A DNA stretch of 64,000 nucleotides from Sapria himalayana (GCA_029783825.1 JAREIK010002268.1:1-64000); one strand, 5' to 3'. Positions 26,503 through 40,977 are shown, counted from the first letter of the stretch. Notes: generated by a model from the letters alone, not told the origin. Translations and numbers: made by a program.

Positions 26503-27428
26503 ACCATTGATTGTCATAATCATAGTTTTAAATTAGTTGAATAATATCATTTATAATATTTATGAAAGATAATGCTTTATTATATCCTATATGTTACATA
26601 AAAAAGTTGTTAGAGTTTTATATAAATGAAATAATGATTGACTGATCAATATTATAAATAAATCTTATAAAATTATATAAGTTGAAACTATTTTGGTGGC
26701 AAGAATATTTGTAAATATATTTTTTTGATAAATTATCTATATTCATGATTTATTATAATAATAATCAAAAACAAATATCTTATTCTGAGAATTAATGAAT
26801 TGTTTAAATAGTTGGATATAATAAAGCATTATGTAAAATAGATTTGTGATCTAATTATCATGAAAAAAAAATTAAAGAATCTTCTTTTATGAAACACATG
26901 TGCGAAAATATAAAACATATATAAGTGGTATAGATATTTAATGTCAAAATGGGGGGCGTCTACTCCCCATTTTTTGTCAAAAAAAGAAGCATTACCTCCT
27001 TTATTTTGTTTTATTATTTTTCTAGCATAGATCAACATATAATAAGGATTGAGATTTTAAAAGTATATATTTCTTACATCTTTTGCATTCGCCTAATTAA
27101 TATTGAATAAGAGAGGAAAAGAGAAGAGCCCATAATATAGGTAAGAATGTGTTGAACAATGAAATTTTGTGTTTCATTTAATATATATATTTTTGTTCTC
27201 TTTCATAAATCTAACAAATAGGAAATCACGTTATTCTCAACAATTGATATTGGAGGTTTAGTTTGTGCATTATGATGCACCATTGGGCGAAGTTACAATA
27301 GATGATAATAATGCATTTAATAAATAGTAAACATTTTGCAGACAATATCAGCATGTTAAAAGATGTGTTCTCAATTCTCATACACTGTGTTTTGCAAGAA
27401 TTATCTAGAAGAATTCATATTTTGTAGT
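26503..27428. other. Unassigned AT-rich DNA with one hairpin
   Basis: No coding match. A hairpin at about 26942-26979 has arms TGTCAAAATGGGG and CCCCATTTTTTGTCA (imperfect, differing by A insertions) around a short GC-rich loop. The 3' part may be 5' sequence of the copia fragment that follows, but no primer-binding site was recognised. Confidence 0.45.
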
Positions 27429-28188
27429 TAGTAATGACTACATATGAAGGAAAAGTGAAAATAAAAAAATATATGGAACAAAATTTGGATTCAAGAAAAC
27501 ATAGATGGAGGATTATATATACTAAAAAAATCTATATTCCCTTTTGAAAAAGATTATAGAGTCTATGAAGAAAGAAGAGCACATACTAGCACTTGAATTC
27601 ATCTAAAATATAATATCGTACCGACTTACTTTCAATATAAAAAATGAGAAAAGCATAGTAAGGCTTACGAAGGCTCTTGCTAGTATATACGAAAAACTAA
27701 TTGATGCTAAAAAAGTGCACATGATGAGGTGTTTTTTCAATCTTAAGTTGATAGAAAGTACATCAGTGACCCAACAACTTTGTGAAGTCAACACAATCAC
27801 AATCCAATTAAGTTTGTTTGTTATTGAAGTCAATGATGAAGTATGTTTATTGATACTTCTGTGTTCTCTATCAAAAATTAACATATTACAATTATAGTTG
27901 TGCATAGTTCATTAAGAATTAATAAATTGAAATTCAATGATGTTTATGATCTCTCAGCAAGGAGATTCAATAGAGATAGACAAGTGAAACATCACCATCT
28001 TTAGAATTATATACAAAGTTAATTGAAAGAAATTCAACCAAGAGGAAACATCAAAGCAAATCAAAAAATAAAAGGTCTAAATCTAAGAAACATTGTAATT
28101 ATAATAGCTCAAAGACCATTAAGTATTGAAATTATTGAGAGATAAGACACTACAAAAATCAATGAAAGTGTTAGTTATTTTATAGCAT
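27429..28188 (+). pseudogene. Ty1/copia gag fragment
   Basis: From MTTYEGKVKIKKYMEQ the reading runs through SIVRLTKALASIYEKL, MMRCFFNLKLIES, TSVTQQLCEVNTITIQLS and DEVCLLILLCSL. This is the UBN2/gag region of plant copia elements (family phrases: LASLYEK, LRMTEGTS, LNEFNTI, DEDKALLLLCSLP). After a one-base frame change KLKFNDVYDL follows, then a Lys/Arg/Ser-rich stretch and a zinc-knuckle remnant near 28115-28188. In that remnant all three Cys positions are TGA (KY*NY*EIRHYKNQ*). Stops before 27640 and after 27890 show decay. No pol domain follows. Confidence 0.75.
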
Positions 28189-30200
28189 GGTAAAATGTAT
28201 CGCAAGTATATGAGTTTAACAAGTAATAAAGTTAACTCTATGAATCTGGATTATCATTTCATAGATATTGATTATTTGGATTAATTATCAAAGTTTCTTC
28301 ATTATCTAAGATTACAATAAGTAAATAGTTTCTAGTGTTTACTCAAGTAAACAATTCTATGGTTAGCATACAATAAGTAAACAATAACAAGTCCATGGGT
28401 ATACAATTTATGAGTTAATGGCTATAGTGGTGATAAAATATGTGACATCTACTCATCCATATTGGTGGAACTTCTCAAACCCACCAAAAAGTCATCGACA
28501 TCAATTCATTTAGGAAATAATGTAGGTCAGATGAGCCGGATATCTTATATATTTTAATCTAGTATGAATCATATTGATAGTCAATGCTAGGGTATTTATA
28601 AGAGAGCCTATGCGGCATTTAATTAAACATAGTAAGTAAAGTATAGTCAAATATATACCTGTATTTAAATGTCTTGTAAATTAGTATCAGTATACATAAA
28701 GGCTATTACATTTTTATTTGAACTAATTGAATACCGGTCAATAAATGTTTATATATATTAATTTGACATTAACAGATATTAATGTGACTATACTTTAAAT
28801 TTTCATATAACAAATTATTGCTTAATATGAATATGTTTATGTTGCATCGGTGTCAAGAGAATGATGAAGGACTGCAGAGGAGTTGCGTCGCTTTTTCTTC
28901 ATAAATGTCGAGAGAAAGATGGAGGACTCAGTCTCGACAAAATAAACATTAAATAAAAAATTATATATATTTCCAAAATATTTATATTTTTAATTATAAA
29001 AACATTAAATAAATAATATAATATATATATATATATAATACAAAAAGACTCATTTATTTTATTTACTATCAAAATTTTTTGAACTAAATTAATGTGTGTG
29101 TAACAAGGTACAAATTTAAAATATACACCTTACAATTTTTTATTATAATATTAATTAAACATTAAATATATAAACAATTTAAAAAAATATATGTTTAGCC
29201 TTATAAAAAAAATATCAAATAGCTTCAAAATTAACAAACTTCATATAATAAGACATACATGAAAAAATGATTTGTCTTATAGCCTCTCTCCTAAGAGTTA
29301 TAAAATACTCTTAATGTTAAAAAAATATATAAAAATGTATATTATATGACTATAAATTTATAAGAATTCATCATAGTTATTTTTATGAAGATAATATGTA
29401 ATAATTTTAAAGGCACGAAATTTCATATTATTTGATATCATTTATAATTTTTAAAAATCAAAAAAATACTTAAAGTGATAATATAATTAAAAAAAGTTAT
29501 TATAATTATTTTAATAAATACTGAATGTTAAAAGCTATTAGAAAAAATATTACTCAATTGTTTAATTCTTATAAATTTTAGTAGGGTCAAATATCTATGT
29601 ATTTATTTTTAAATATTAAGTTATTTTCTTTTAACTTAAAGGAAAATATATATTTTTTTATTATATTTCAAAATTTTTAAATTTTGTATTTATTATTTTT
29701 TTAAAAGTTTCCTATGATCATAAATTTTTTTATACTAATAATCATTTTAATATTTACGAGTTTATTCATCAATTCAGATTTTTTTGAAAATATTTTATAT
29801 TTTATCCGATAATGGATTAATTTATATTTATATTAGTAGAAATTTTAATGTATGTTAATTTAATTTTTAAAATATTGAAATAAATTATTATACTTATTGA
29901 ATTAGTTATTTAATATTACTTTAATACAAATTTTTAAGTTTCTTAATTAAATATTTTAGAAAAATTTTTTGTATATTTTTTTAGAAATTTAATACATCAG
30001 AAAAAAAGATATTTTAGTCCTTATTAATATAATTCTTTTTTGTATTTAAAAATTTTTTAAATTATTTATTTATAATATCTTTTTTTATGATTTTATGAGG
30101 AGAAAGTAACTCTGAAGGATCACTCATCTATAGACCATTAACATACATTTAATAAAGAAAATTAAATAAAATATTAAAACTAATAATAAATTAAAAAAAT
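28189..30200. other. Unassigned AT-rich DNA, possibly LTR-element non-coding sequence
   Basis: No protein match. The start (28195-28300) contains TATCGCAAGTATATGAG and CAAGTAATAAAGTT phrases that resemble non-coding LTR/UTR segments of plant gypsy elements; this is a weak motif-level resemblance. From about 28940 to 30200 it is very AT-rich with no structure picked out. Confidence 0.35.
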
Positions 30201-30285
30201 AAATAATTAAATATTGCCTAGAAAAATTCCGTCACTATGTTTGGGATTTAATTAGCTATGAAAGATAGAATAAAGGATAATTATA
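30201..30285 (-). repeat. Putative 5' subterminal remnant of CACTA-1
   Basis: AAATTCCGTCACTA and TTAGCTATGAAAG resemble the TTTAGCGATGGAAA subterminal motif of the 5578 end, once in each orientation, and lie just before the GATA array resumes. The expected TTCTTGTAGTG end is not present. Tentative. Confidence 0.4.
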
Positions 30286-33200
30286 TAATTTTAGAGATAG
30301 ATAAATAGATAGAAAATTTTTAGATAAACAGATAGATAAATATAATGATAGATAGATAAATAAACTGATAGACTAAAAGATAGAAAGATAGATAAAGAGA
30401 TTGATAGACAAATATACAGATAGATAGATAGACAATAGATAGAGAGAGAGAGAGAGAGATAGGTAGATAAATAGCTACCTAGATTTATAGATAGATAGAC
30501 ATATAAATAGATTTACCTGATAGACTAATAGATAGAGAGATAGTTATATAATTAAATAGATAGATCTAAAGCTAGATAGTAAAACAGATTGAAAAATAGA
30601 TAGGAAGATAGTTACAAAATTAGATAGAAATATAATCATTTAGACAAATAAATTGATAGATATATAGATAGAAACAAAGACAAATAGATAGATAAACATA
30701 TAGATATAGAGCAGATAGATAGATAGACAAATATATAGTTAGATAGATAGAAAGATATATAGACAGATAAAAAATAACTAGAAAGATAGATAGACAAATA
30801 GACAAATAGATAGATAGACACATAGAAGGATAAAAAGATATACATATAGATAGATAGATTGTTAGAAAAATAGTCAAATAGATAGATAGATAGATAGACA
30901 GACAGACAAATAGATAGATAGATAGATAGACATATAGATAAATTTATAGATATACAAATAGTTAGATAGATATGTAGACAAATAGAAAGATATACAGATA
31001 GAAATATAGACAAATAGACAGATAGACAGATAAATATATATATAGATAGACAGATAGATAGATAAATAGATAGACATGTAGATATATAGATAGATTGATA
31101 GACACATAGATAGATAGACTATTAGACAAATATAGAGATAGATAGATAGATTAACTGATAGATAGATAGACAGATAAACAAATAGATGGATAGAAAAAAA
31201 GACAAAAATAGAAAAGACAAATAGACATAAATATATATAGATAAATAAATAGTTAGATAGATAGACAAATATATAGATAGATATATAGACATATAAGTAG
31301 ACAAATAGAAAGAGATAGAGATAGATAGATATATAGATAGACAAGATTGACAAATCGATAGATGTAGATATAGACATATAGACAGATAGACAAATAGATA
31401 TATATAAAGATAGATAAATAATTAGATAGATAGATTAAGAAATAAATAGATAGACAGATAGATAGATAGACAAAAAGATAAATAGATAAGCAAACCGAAA
31501 TTTAGTAAGTTAGATAGATAAATAATACATAGATAGATTGATAGATAGAAATATAGACAAATTGATAAATAGATAAATAGGTAGATAGATAAATAGATAG
31601 ATAGGTTGATTGATTGACAAAAAGATAGATATAAAGATAAATAAATTGATTGATAGATAGATAGACAAATATATAGAGAGATACAAATATATATATATAT
31701 ATATATAGATAAATAGATAGAAAGATAAATAGATAGACAAATCAATTGATAGATAGATAGATAGTAAGGCAGATAAATAATTAGATATATAAAAAGATAG
31801 ACAAATAGATAGATACAAAGAAAGACAAATAAATAGATAGACATATAGATAGATAGATAGACAGATAGATAGAAAAATCATCAAAACTCATATAAATAGA
31901 TAGATAGATAAACAGATAGATAGATTAACAAATTTATAGATAAATAGATAAATAGATAAATAGATTGGAAGATAGATAGATAGATAAACAGATAAAAAAT
32001 TTATAGATTGAAAAATAGAAATAGACATAGATACATAGAAACATAGATATATAGAAAAATAGTTTGATAGAAAGATATATTGATAGATATATAGACATGT
32101 AGAATGATAGATAGATAGATAAATAAATAGAAAGACAAATAGACAAATTGATAGATAGATAGATAGATAGACGAGTAGATAGATAAATAGATAGCTAATT
32201 AGACAGACAGATTGATTTATCGAAAGAAAGAAAGACAGATAGATCCATAGAATAATAGACTTATATAATAAATGATAGATAGAGAGAAAGATAGATAGAA
32301 AGATAGATAGAAAGAAAGATTGATTGAGTCATAGTCAAAGAGTTAGATTGACATCTATACATAAAATAAAATAGATAGAAAGAATGATAGTCTAATATAT
32401 GAATAGAGAGATAGATAGAACAACAAAAATAAAGATAGGTAGATAGACAAATTGGTAGATAGACAGATAGATATATAGAAAGATATAAAAATAGAAAGAC
32501 AAATAGACAAATAAACAGATAGACTAATATACTAATAAATTGGTATACATATAGACAAGTAGACAAAAAGATAAATATAAATATATATATATATACAAAG
32601 ATAGACAAATAGATAGATAGGTAGATTGATACATAGGTAGATAGAAATATACATAGACAGATATATATATATATATATAGGGAGATAGATAAATATAAAG
32701 ATAGAGACATAGACATAGTGAAACATAGGCATATCTACACATAGACATATACAGATAGATAGGTACAAAAAGATACAGACTAATAGATAGACAAAAAGGC
32801 ATATATGTAGAAAGACATATAGGCATATAAAGAGTTAGATAGATATATAAATAAACAAATAGATAGATCAAAAGATAGAAATGTAGATATACAAACAAAT
32901 AGAGTGATAGATAGACAAATAGACAAATAGATAGATAGCAAAAAATACAAATAGACAAATAGATAAATAGACAGATATATATTTAGATAGATTGAAAATT
33001 TATAGATAGACAGATTTATAGGTAGATAGATAAATAGATAGATTGACAAGTAGATAGAGGACAAATAGATAGATACATAGAAAGATAAAAAGTCAGATAG
33101 ATAAATAGATAGACAAATAGTCATATAGGTTGATAAACAAATTGATAGATTAGTAGATAAGAAGATAGGTAGATAGATAGATAGATATATAGATAGATAG

Positions 33201-34633
33201 ATAGAGAGATAGATAGATAGACAGATAGATAGATAGACAGACAGATAGATAGACAAATATACGGATAGTTAGATAGATATATCGATAAATATGAAGATAG
33301 CCAGATAGTTAGATATACAAATAGATATATAGACATATAGATAGATATACATAGTCCAATAGAAAGAAAGAAAGATAGATAGATAGCTAGATAGATAGGT
33401 AGATAGATAGATAGACATATAGTCAGATAGTTAGTTAGTTAGATAGATAGATAAATAGATAGATAGCTAGCTAGACAAATATATAGATAGAAAGATTAGT
33501 ATATAGAAAGACAAATAGATACATAGATACATAGAAGAAATATTAACAATTAGATAGATAGAGAGATATCCTAATAGATAGAAAGATAATTAGCTAATTA
33601 AAAGATAGATTGATAGATAGAAAGATATATAGATAGCCATTTAAACATATATATAAATACACATTTAGACAAATAGGTAGATAGATAGTTAAGCAATTAG
33701 ATAGACAGACAGACAGATAGATAAATTAATATATAGACATATAAACAATTTGACAAATAGACAAATAGACAAACAGATATATATATATATATATATATAT
33801 ATAGGCAGATAGATAGATTGACAGATAGATAGATAGACAGATAGATACATAGATAGACTTATAGATAGTTTGAGAGATAGATATATTCACAAATATATCA
33901 ATAGATAGATAGACAAATAGTTTGAGAGACAGGCAGATAGATTGATAACTACATAGATATATAAATAAATAGATATATAGATTTATGAATAGACAAATAA
34001 ATAGATAGATAGCTAGATAAATAAATAGATAGATAGATTAGAAGATAAACAATAAGACAAATTGAAAGATATATAGTTATACAATTACAAATAAAGATAG
34101 ATTGACTTATAATCATTTATATAACAAGATAGATAGATAGATATATAAATAGAGATATAGATAGATAAATAGACATATAATTATATAGACAAATAAATTG
34201 ATATATAGATAGATAGACAGATAGATATATACATATATAGCTAATATATAGATAGATAAATAGATAGATATACAAATATATAGACAGATAGATAGTTACA
34301 TAGATATATAGATAGATAGATAGATAGACACATACCAAGATAAACAAGTTGATAGATCGATTGATAACAATATAACCATAGAGATAGATAGATAGATATA
34401 CAAATAAACAGATAGATATATACATGGATAAATAGACAGACAGATAGATAGATAAATAAATAAATAAATAGATAGAAATATAGACATATATATATATATA
34501 TAGATTGAAAGATAGATAAAAACATAGATAAATAGATAGACAAATAAAAAGATAGATAGATACTTAACTATAAAGATATAATGATACAAATAGAAGGATA
34601 TATAGATAGAGAGATATACAGATAAATACATAA

Positions 34634-34665
<32 letters not shown>

Positions 34666-34732
34666 ATAGATAGATCTTAAAGATAGTTATATAGATAGAC
34701 ACATAGATAGATAGACTATTAGACAAATATAT

Positions 34733-34765
<33 letters not shown>

Positions 34766-34996
34766 TTAACTGTTAGATAGATAGACAAATATAGGAATAG
34801 AAGAGTAGACAAACAAACAAAAACACAAAAAGACAAAAAAACAAAAATATATATAGATAGACACTTAGACAGATATACAAATATATAGATAGATAAATAG
34901 ATAGAAAGATAGATAAATAGATTGATATACAGATAGATAAATGGATAGATTATCAAATAGACAGATTGATATAAAGAGATATAGTTAGATAGATAT

Positions 34997-35043
<47 letters not shown>

Positions 35044-37690
35044 TAAATTAAAATTGAAAGAGAGAGAGAGAGATAGATAAACAATAGACGTCTAAATTGA
35101 TAGACAAAAAGATAGATAGATAGAGAAATAGATAGATAGACAGATAGATAGAAAGAAAGAAAGATAGATAGATAGATATATAGATAGATAGATATATTAA
35201 TAGATATATCTACAGATAGATAGATAGATAGGCATATAGATAGATAGACAAACATATAGATAGATAGATAAACAAATACACATTTGTAAGTTTGATAGAT
35301 AAATAAATAGACAGATAGATTGATTAACACATAGACAAATAGAAAAATATATAAATAGATACATAGATAAATAGGTAGATAGACAAATAAACATATAGGT
35401 TGATTGATTAACAAAAAGATAGATAGACAGATAGATAAATCGACAAATAGATAGATAGATACATAGATAGATAAATATATAGATAGATACATAGATATAT
35501 ATATATATATAGACAAATAGATAGAAAAACATATAGTTAGATAGATAAATCAATAGATAGACACATAGATAGAATGGTAGATAAATACATAGGTAGATAG
35601 AAAGATAGATAAACAGATAAATATAGAGATAAGCAGATAGATAAATAGAAATTTTAAAGATATAGACACATAGACACAGAGACACATATACACATAAACA
35701 CATAGACAGATAGACATAGAGAGATATAAAGATACAAAGAGATACAGATATATAGATAAAAAAATAAACATATATGTAGAATTACATATAGGCATATAGA
35801 GAGATAGATAAATATATAGATAAAAAAATAGATAGATCAAAAGATAGAAATATAGATATACAAACAAATAGACTAATAGATAGATAGATAGAAAAATAGA
35901 TAGATAGTAAGATATACAGATAGACAGATAGATAGATATACATAGATATAAATAGATAGATAAAAAAATATATTGATAGACATATATATATAGATAGATA
36001 GATAGAGAGATAGATAGATAGACAAGTAGACAGATATATAAATAGATAGATACATAGAAATATAAATAGTCAGATAAATAGACAAATAGTCAAATAGTCA
36101 AATAGATTGAGAGACAAATAGATAGATAAGCAGATTGGAAGATAAGTTGATATATATATATATATATATAGACTGATAGATAGATAGACAAATAGATAGA
36201 TAGATATATGAATAGTTAGATTAACAGATCGATAGATATGAAGATAGGCATATAGTCAGATATACAAATATACATATAGACATATAGACATATAAATAGA
36301 AAGATAGATAGTCATATAAAGAGATAAACAAATAGATAGATAAGCTAATTTGTAGATAGATAAATAGACATATAGACAGATATATAGTTAGTTAGATAGA
36401 CAAATAGATAGTTTGTTAGATAGACAGATAGATAAATAGACAAATAGATAGATAGAAATATAGGTATATAGATAGATAAACAGATACATAGATAAAAAGA
36501 TTAACAATTAGACAGACCGAAAGATAGCCTGATAGATAGAAAGACAATTAGATAGTTAAAAAGATAGATTGATAGATATATAGATATACAGATAGTCATT
36601 TAAACATATTTATAGATAGACACTTAGACAAATTAATAGATAGATAGATAGATATATAAATAGATAGATAGTTAACCAAATAGACAGATACATTGATTAA
36701 TATATGGGCATATAGAAAATTAGATCAATAGATAGACAAACAGATAGATAGATATAAAGTTATATAGATTGATAAATTGATATATAGATAGATAGACATT
36801 TAGATATATACATAAATAGCTAATATACTAATAGATAAATAAATAGATAGATATATAAATAGATAGATATATAAATAGACATATAGATAGATAGTGAGAT
36901 AGGCATTGAGATCGATAGACTGATAACACTATAGCCATAGATATAAATTGATAGATAGATATATATATATATACAAATAAATAGACAGATATATAGATAG
37001 ATAGATAGATAGAAAGATAGATAGATAGTTCGATAGAATGACAGATAGACAGATCGACAAATAGAAAGCTAGATAAATAGACAAATAGAAAGAGAGATTT
37101 ATAGTTAGATAGACAAATTCACAGATATATATAGATAGGTAGATATACTGATAAATAGATAGATAGATATACGGATAGACAAACATATAGATAGATAGAC
37201 AATTACATAGATAAATAGATAGACAAATAGAAAGATAAACAAATATTCATATAGAAAGATATACTTATACAAATATACAGATATACTGATATAAAGATAG
37301 ATAGATAGATACAAAAATAAAAAAAAAGATATATAGATTGACAGATATACAAAGAAGCAAATAGATAGATAAGCAGATAGTTAAATTGATGGATAGATAG
37401 ATAGATATATTGATAGACATATAGACATATTGACTAATAGTCTCATAGACAAAAAACATAATAGACATTTAAAGAGGTTGAAAGATAGAAACATAGAAAT
37501 ATGGACATATAGATAGATAAATAAAATGTTAAATAAATAGATAAACATATAGAAAGATAGATAGATAGATAGACAACTAGACAAATTTTGTTAGATATAT
37601 AGACAGATAGATAAATAGATAGATACAAAGAGAGAGAGAGAGAGAGAGAGAGAAAAGCAGATTGATTGATTGATAAATAGATAGAGAGAG

Positions 37691-37722
<32 letters not shown>

Positions 37723-38836
37723 CATAGACAGATAGACAAATAGACAAATAAACAGATAGAAAGATAGACAAATAGATAGATATACATATAGACATGTATA
37801 CAAATAGACAAATAGATTTATCTATATATATGTATATAGATATATAGATATATAAATAGATAGATAGATTTATTTATTTATTTTTAGACAGATTTATAGA
37901 TAAATAGTTAGAAAGAAAGATAGATAGATATATTGAATGATAGAATAGATAGATAGATTTACAGATAAATGAATAGACAAAATTGATAGAAAAATATAGA
38001 CACTTAAATAGATATACAAATATATTGAAAGGTAGATAGACAAATAGATAGATAGATAGAAGAATATATAAAAGAATAGATATATCGATAGATAAATTGA
38101 TAGATTAACAAATAGATAGATTGTTAGATTGATAGTTATTTAGATAGATAGATAGATAAATCGATTGTTAGGCAAATAGATTGATAGACAAAAAGAAAGA
38201 TAAAGAGTGAGATAGATAGATTTATCGATAGACAGATTGACACACTAATTAATATAGAGCTAGACATACAAAAAATTAGACACAAAGATAGATAGACAAG
38301 TAGACATATAGAATCATAAATAGTTAGGAAGATAGACAAAGAAATATACAGATAGACAAATAAATCGATAAATAGTTAGATATATAGACAAATACAAAAT
38401 TGAAAGAAAGATAGATAAGAAAATAGATAGATAGAATTATAAACTAATAGATTTATAGACTGATAGATGGTTGGATAGACAGATAAATAGATACAAAAAG
38501 ATACTAAGATAGGTAGGTATATAAAAAGATAAATAGATAGATATATAGATTGATTGATTGATTAAAGATATACTGATAGAGTGATAGATAGAAAGATTGT
38601 TAGATAGTAAGATAGATAGACAGATATAAAGAAAGATAGATACATAGATAGATATATTGAAAAATAGACATAAAAAATAAATAGATATATAGATAGACAT
38701 ATAGACATATGGATAGATAGATAGATATTGAGATAATCATATAGATATATAGATAGATAAACATATAGACCGATAGACAGATAGACAAATAAACAAATAG
38801 ATAATCAAATAGATTTATAATTTAATAGTCAAATAG

Positions 38837-38869
<33 letters not shown>

Positions 38870-39253
38870 TATATAGACATATAGAATGATAGAAATATAG
38901 ACAGACAGATAGATAGACAGATTGATTAATATATAAATAGATAGATAGATAAGCAAAAATATAGATAGGTAGACAGGCAGATAAATAAATAGATTCAAAG
39001 ATAGAAATATAGATAAACAAATAGATAGATAAATAGACAGATAGATAGAAAAATTCAAAAAAATAGAGAGATAGACAAAGAGAAAGATAGATAGATATAC
39101 ACATAGACACATAGAGACATTAATAAATAGATATATAGACAGATATACAATTAGAATAATAGATCAACTAATAGGATGTTAAATAGTTTGATAGATAGAC
39201 ACAAAGATAAATAGATAGATAGACTATTAAAAAGATTGATAGATAGATATATA

Positions 39254-39302
<49 letters not shown>

Positions 39303-39542
39303 TGAAAGATTATTGATAGATAGGCAAAAAGACAGACAGATAGATAATTAGATAGAAAGATATTCAAATAGATAAATATATAGATAGATAGACAAATAGT
39401 GAAATAGATAGATAGATAGATTGATTGATTGATAGACAATTGATTGATAGATCGATAGATAGATAGATTGTTTGATTGATAGATATACATATAGATAGAT
39501 AGAAAAATAGAAAGATAGAAAGAAAGATATATATATATATAT
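30286..39542 (+). repeat. GATA/GACA array, block 2, with higher-order duplication
   Basis: About 9.3 kb of GATA with GACA, AATA and GATT variants, same strand as block 1. Above the 4-bp unit there is a longer order: TCAAAAGATAG near 32869 recurs near 35837 with similar flanks, and CATTTAAACATAT near 33638 recurs near 36597, both at an offset of about 2.96 kb; GACTATTAGACAAATAT near 31117 recurs near 34714; TGATAACA...ATA.CCATAG near 34362 recurs near 36921. Embedded AT runs occur near 33778, 34737 and 34999, with (AC)n near 35029 and 39253. No gene is seen. Confidence 0.93.
39253..39301 (+). repeat. (AC)n microsatellite followed by (AT)n
   Basis: About 17 uninterrupted AC units followed by a short AT run inside the GATA array. 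It is one of the few pure dinucleotide tracts in the block and a good length-polymorphism marker. Confidence 0.95.
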
Positions 39543-40061
39543 TGTTGGACAATTACGCTCTCATAGTTATGATTTTAAGATATAGAAGACAACAAAACTA
39601 TAAGACAACAGAACAATATATATCTAATCCACAATCCAACACGATAGAATCAAAAAAATGAGAAAACACAAAACTAGAAATAATGTGGTTTGCTAGTCGC
39701 TCAGTATGACTAGCTACATCCACCTGAAAATACTTATGCATTACAGATTAAAATAAAATTTTCTTATAGTATGTGCAGTACAGAAACAATCATGATAAAT
39801 CGCACAAAGAGAGAGAGATAGAGAAAATGATGAATAGTTCCGGATCCGAAAAAATAGCAACCTGAAATTAAAAATACAAAAACATTTATAATAAAAACTT
39901 TCGGTTCAATCCGATAAAACTAGCTACATCCACCATTATTGTGCTATTGCTGCATCCCCAGCCTCTTAATATTTCCTTTTCTGTACTTACATGAAAATAT
40001 TAAAACAGAAATATTTGATTATACAAACAGATTATCAAAAACAAATTATATATAAAGCACA
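39543..40061 (-). mobile_element. Probable solo LTR of a Ty1/copia element
   Basis: A 519-bp non-repetitive island inside the GATA array. Read on the minus strand it begins TGTGCTTTATA and ends ATTGTCCAACA, giving TG...CA ends. It carries LTR-like phrases: GTGGATGTAGCTAGT occurs twice, about 215 bp apart, and the 3' part resembles the R-U5 region of plant copia LTRs (AACCACAT, GTTTTGTGTTTTCTC). TATAT flanks both sides (39538-39542 and 40062-40066), but inside AT repeats this target duplication is weak evidence. No internal retroelement domain is adjacent, so recombination to a solo LTR is inferred. Confidence 0.5.
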
Positions 40062-40916
40062 TATATATATATATATAGTTAAAAAGATAGATAGATAGTT
40101 AGACATATAGACAGATATATAAATAGACAAATAGAAAAAAAGAAATATAGAAAAATAGATTGAAATAGAGATAGATAAATAGACACTTATATAGATAGAC
40201 TAATATATATATATATATATATATATGTACAAATAGAAAGAAATTTAGATAGGCAAACATTTAGATAGATAGAAAGATAGACTAATAGATAGATAGGCAA
40301 AAAGTTTGATAAAAAGTTAGATAGGTAGATAAATATATTGATAAAAAGATATACATATAGATTGTTAGTTAGTTTGAGAATTAGGTAGATAAAAAATAAA
40401 TATATAGTTAGATTCACAGATTGATAGATTGATATATAGCAAATAGATACATAGATAGATAGACATATAAACAAATAGAAAGTTAGATATATAGATAAAT
40501 ATATAGATAGAAAGAAAGATAGATATATAGATATTTAGATAATAAGATATACATAAAGATTATTAGACAAATAGATATATAAACATATAGATAGTTAGAC
40601 AGATAGATAGATGGATAGACATATAGACTTATACACTAATATACTATTAGATAGATCGAGAGATAGATAGATTGAAAGATAGATTAATAGATAGATAGAC
40701 AAATTGATCGATAGACATATAGACAAATAGATAGATCCACAGATAGAAAGATAGAAAGATAGACAGATAGATATTTAGATAGAGAAATAGATAGATAGAA
40801 AGATAGATAGATAGATAGATAGACATATAGGTAGACAGATAGATAGATAGATAGACAATAGACAAATAGATAGATAGATAAATAGAAAGATAGATTGAAA
40901 GAAAGATAAGTAATAG

Positions 40917-40947
<31 letters not shown>

Positions 40948-40977
40948 GATAGATAGACATATAGAAAAATAAACATA
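40062..40977 (+). repeat. GATA array, block 3
   Basis: Continuation of block 2 after the LTR insertion, GATA on the + strand with AT runs near 40060-40077 and 40206-40226. It ends at the strand switch near 40978, where the + strand changes from GATA to TATC. Confidence 0.93.

Larger units (their letters stand above)
5578..30285 (-). mobile_element. CACTA-1: En/Spm (CACTA) composite with nested insertions
   Basis: Directly seen: CACTACAAGAAT begins at 5578 exactly at the edge of the GATA array, followed by about 420 bp of subterminal repeats and then a decayed transposase gene on the minus strand, so 5578 is the 3' end. Inferred: the 5' end is near 30285, where the GATA array resumes on the same strand and 30225-30265 carries TTCCGTCACTA and TTAGCTATGAAAG, related to the subterminal motif TTTAGCGATGGAAA at the other end. 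No clean TGTAGTG terminus was found there. If this is right, a roughly 10-kb element has been inflated to about 24.7 kb by the repeats and pseudogenes between 15.4 and 30.2 kb. Alternatively the element ends near 15.9 kb and the rest is unrelated. The 3' terminus is solid; the 5' limit is tentative. Confidence 0.55.

Noticed and set aside
24996..26544. Phe/Tyr/Ile-rich frames resembling a membrane protein
   Set aside because: Produced by the 8-bp T-rich minisatellite; two overlapping frames are equally open.
28148..28162. CACTACAAAAATCA as a further CACTA terminus
   Set aside because: It falls within the copia gag zinc-knuckle reading and has no subterminal repeats.
30286..39542. CRISPR-like or protein-binding regular array
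   Set aside because: The unit is a 4-bp microsatellite without spacers in a plant genome.
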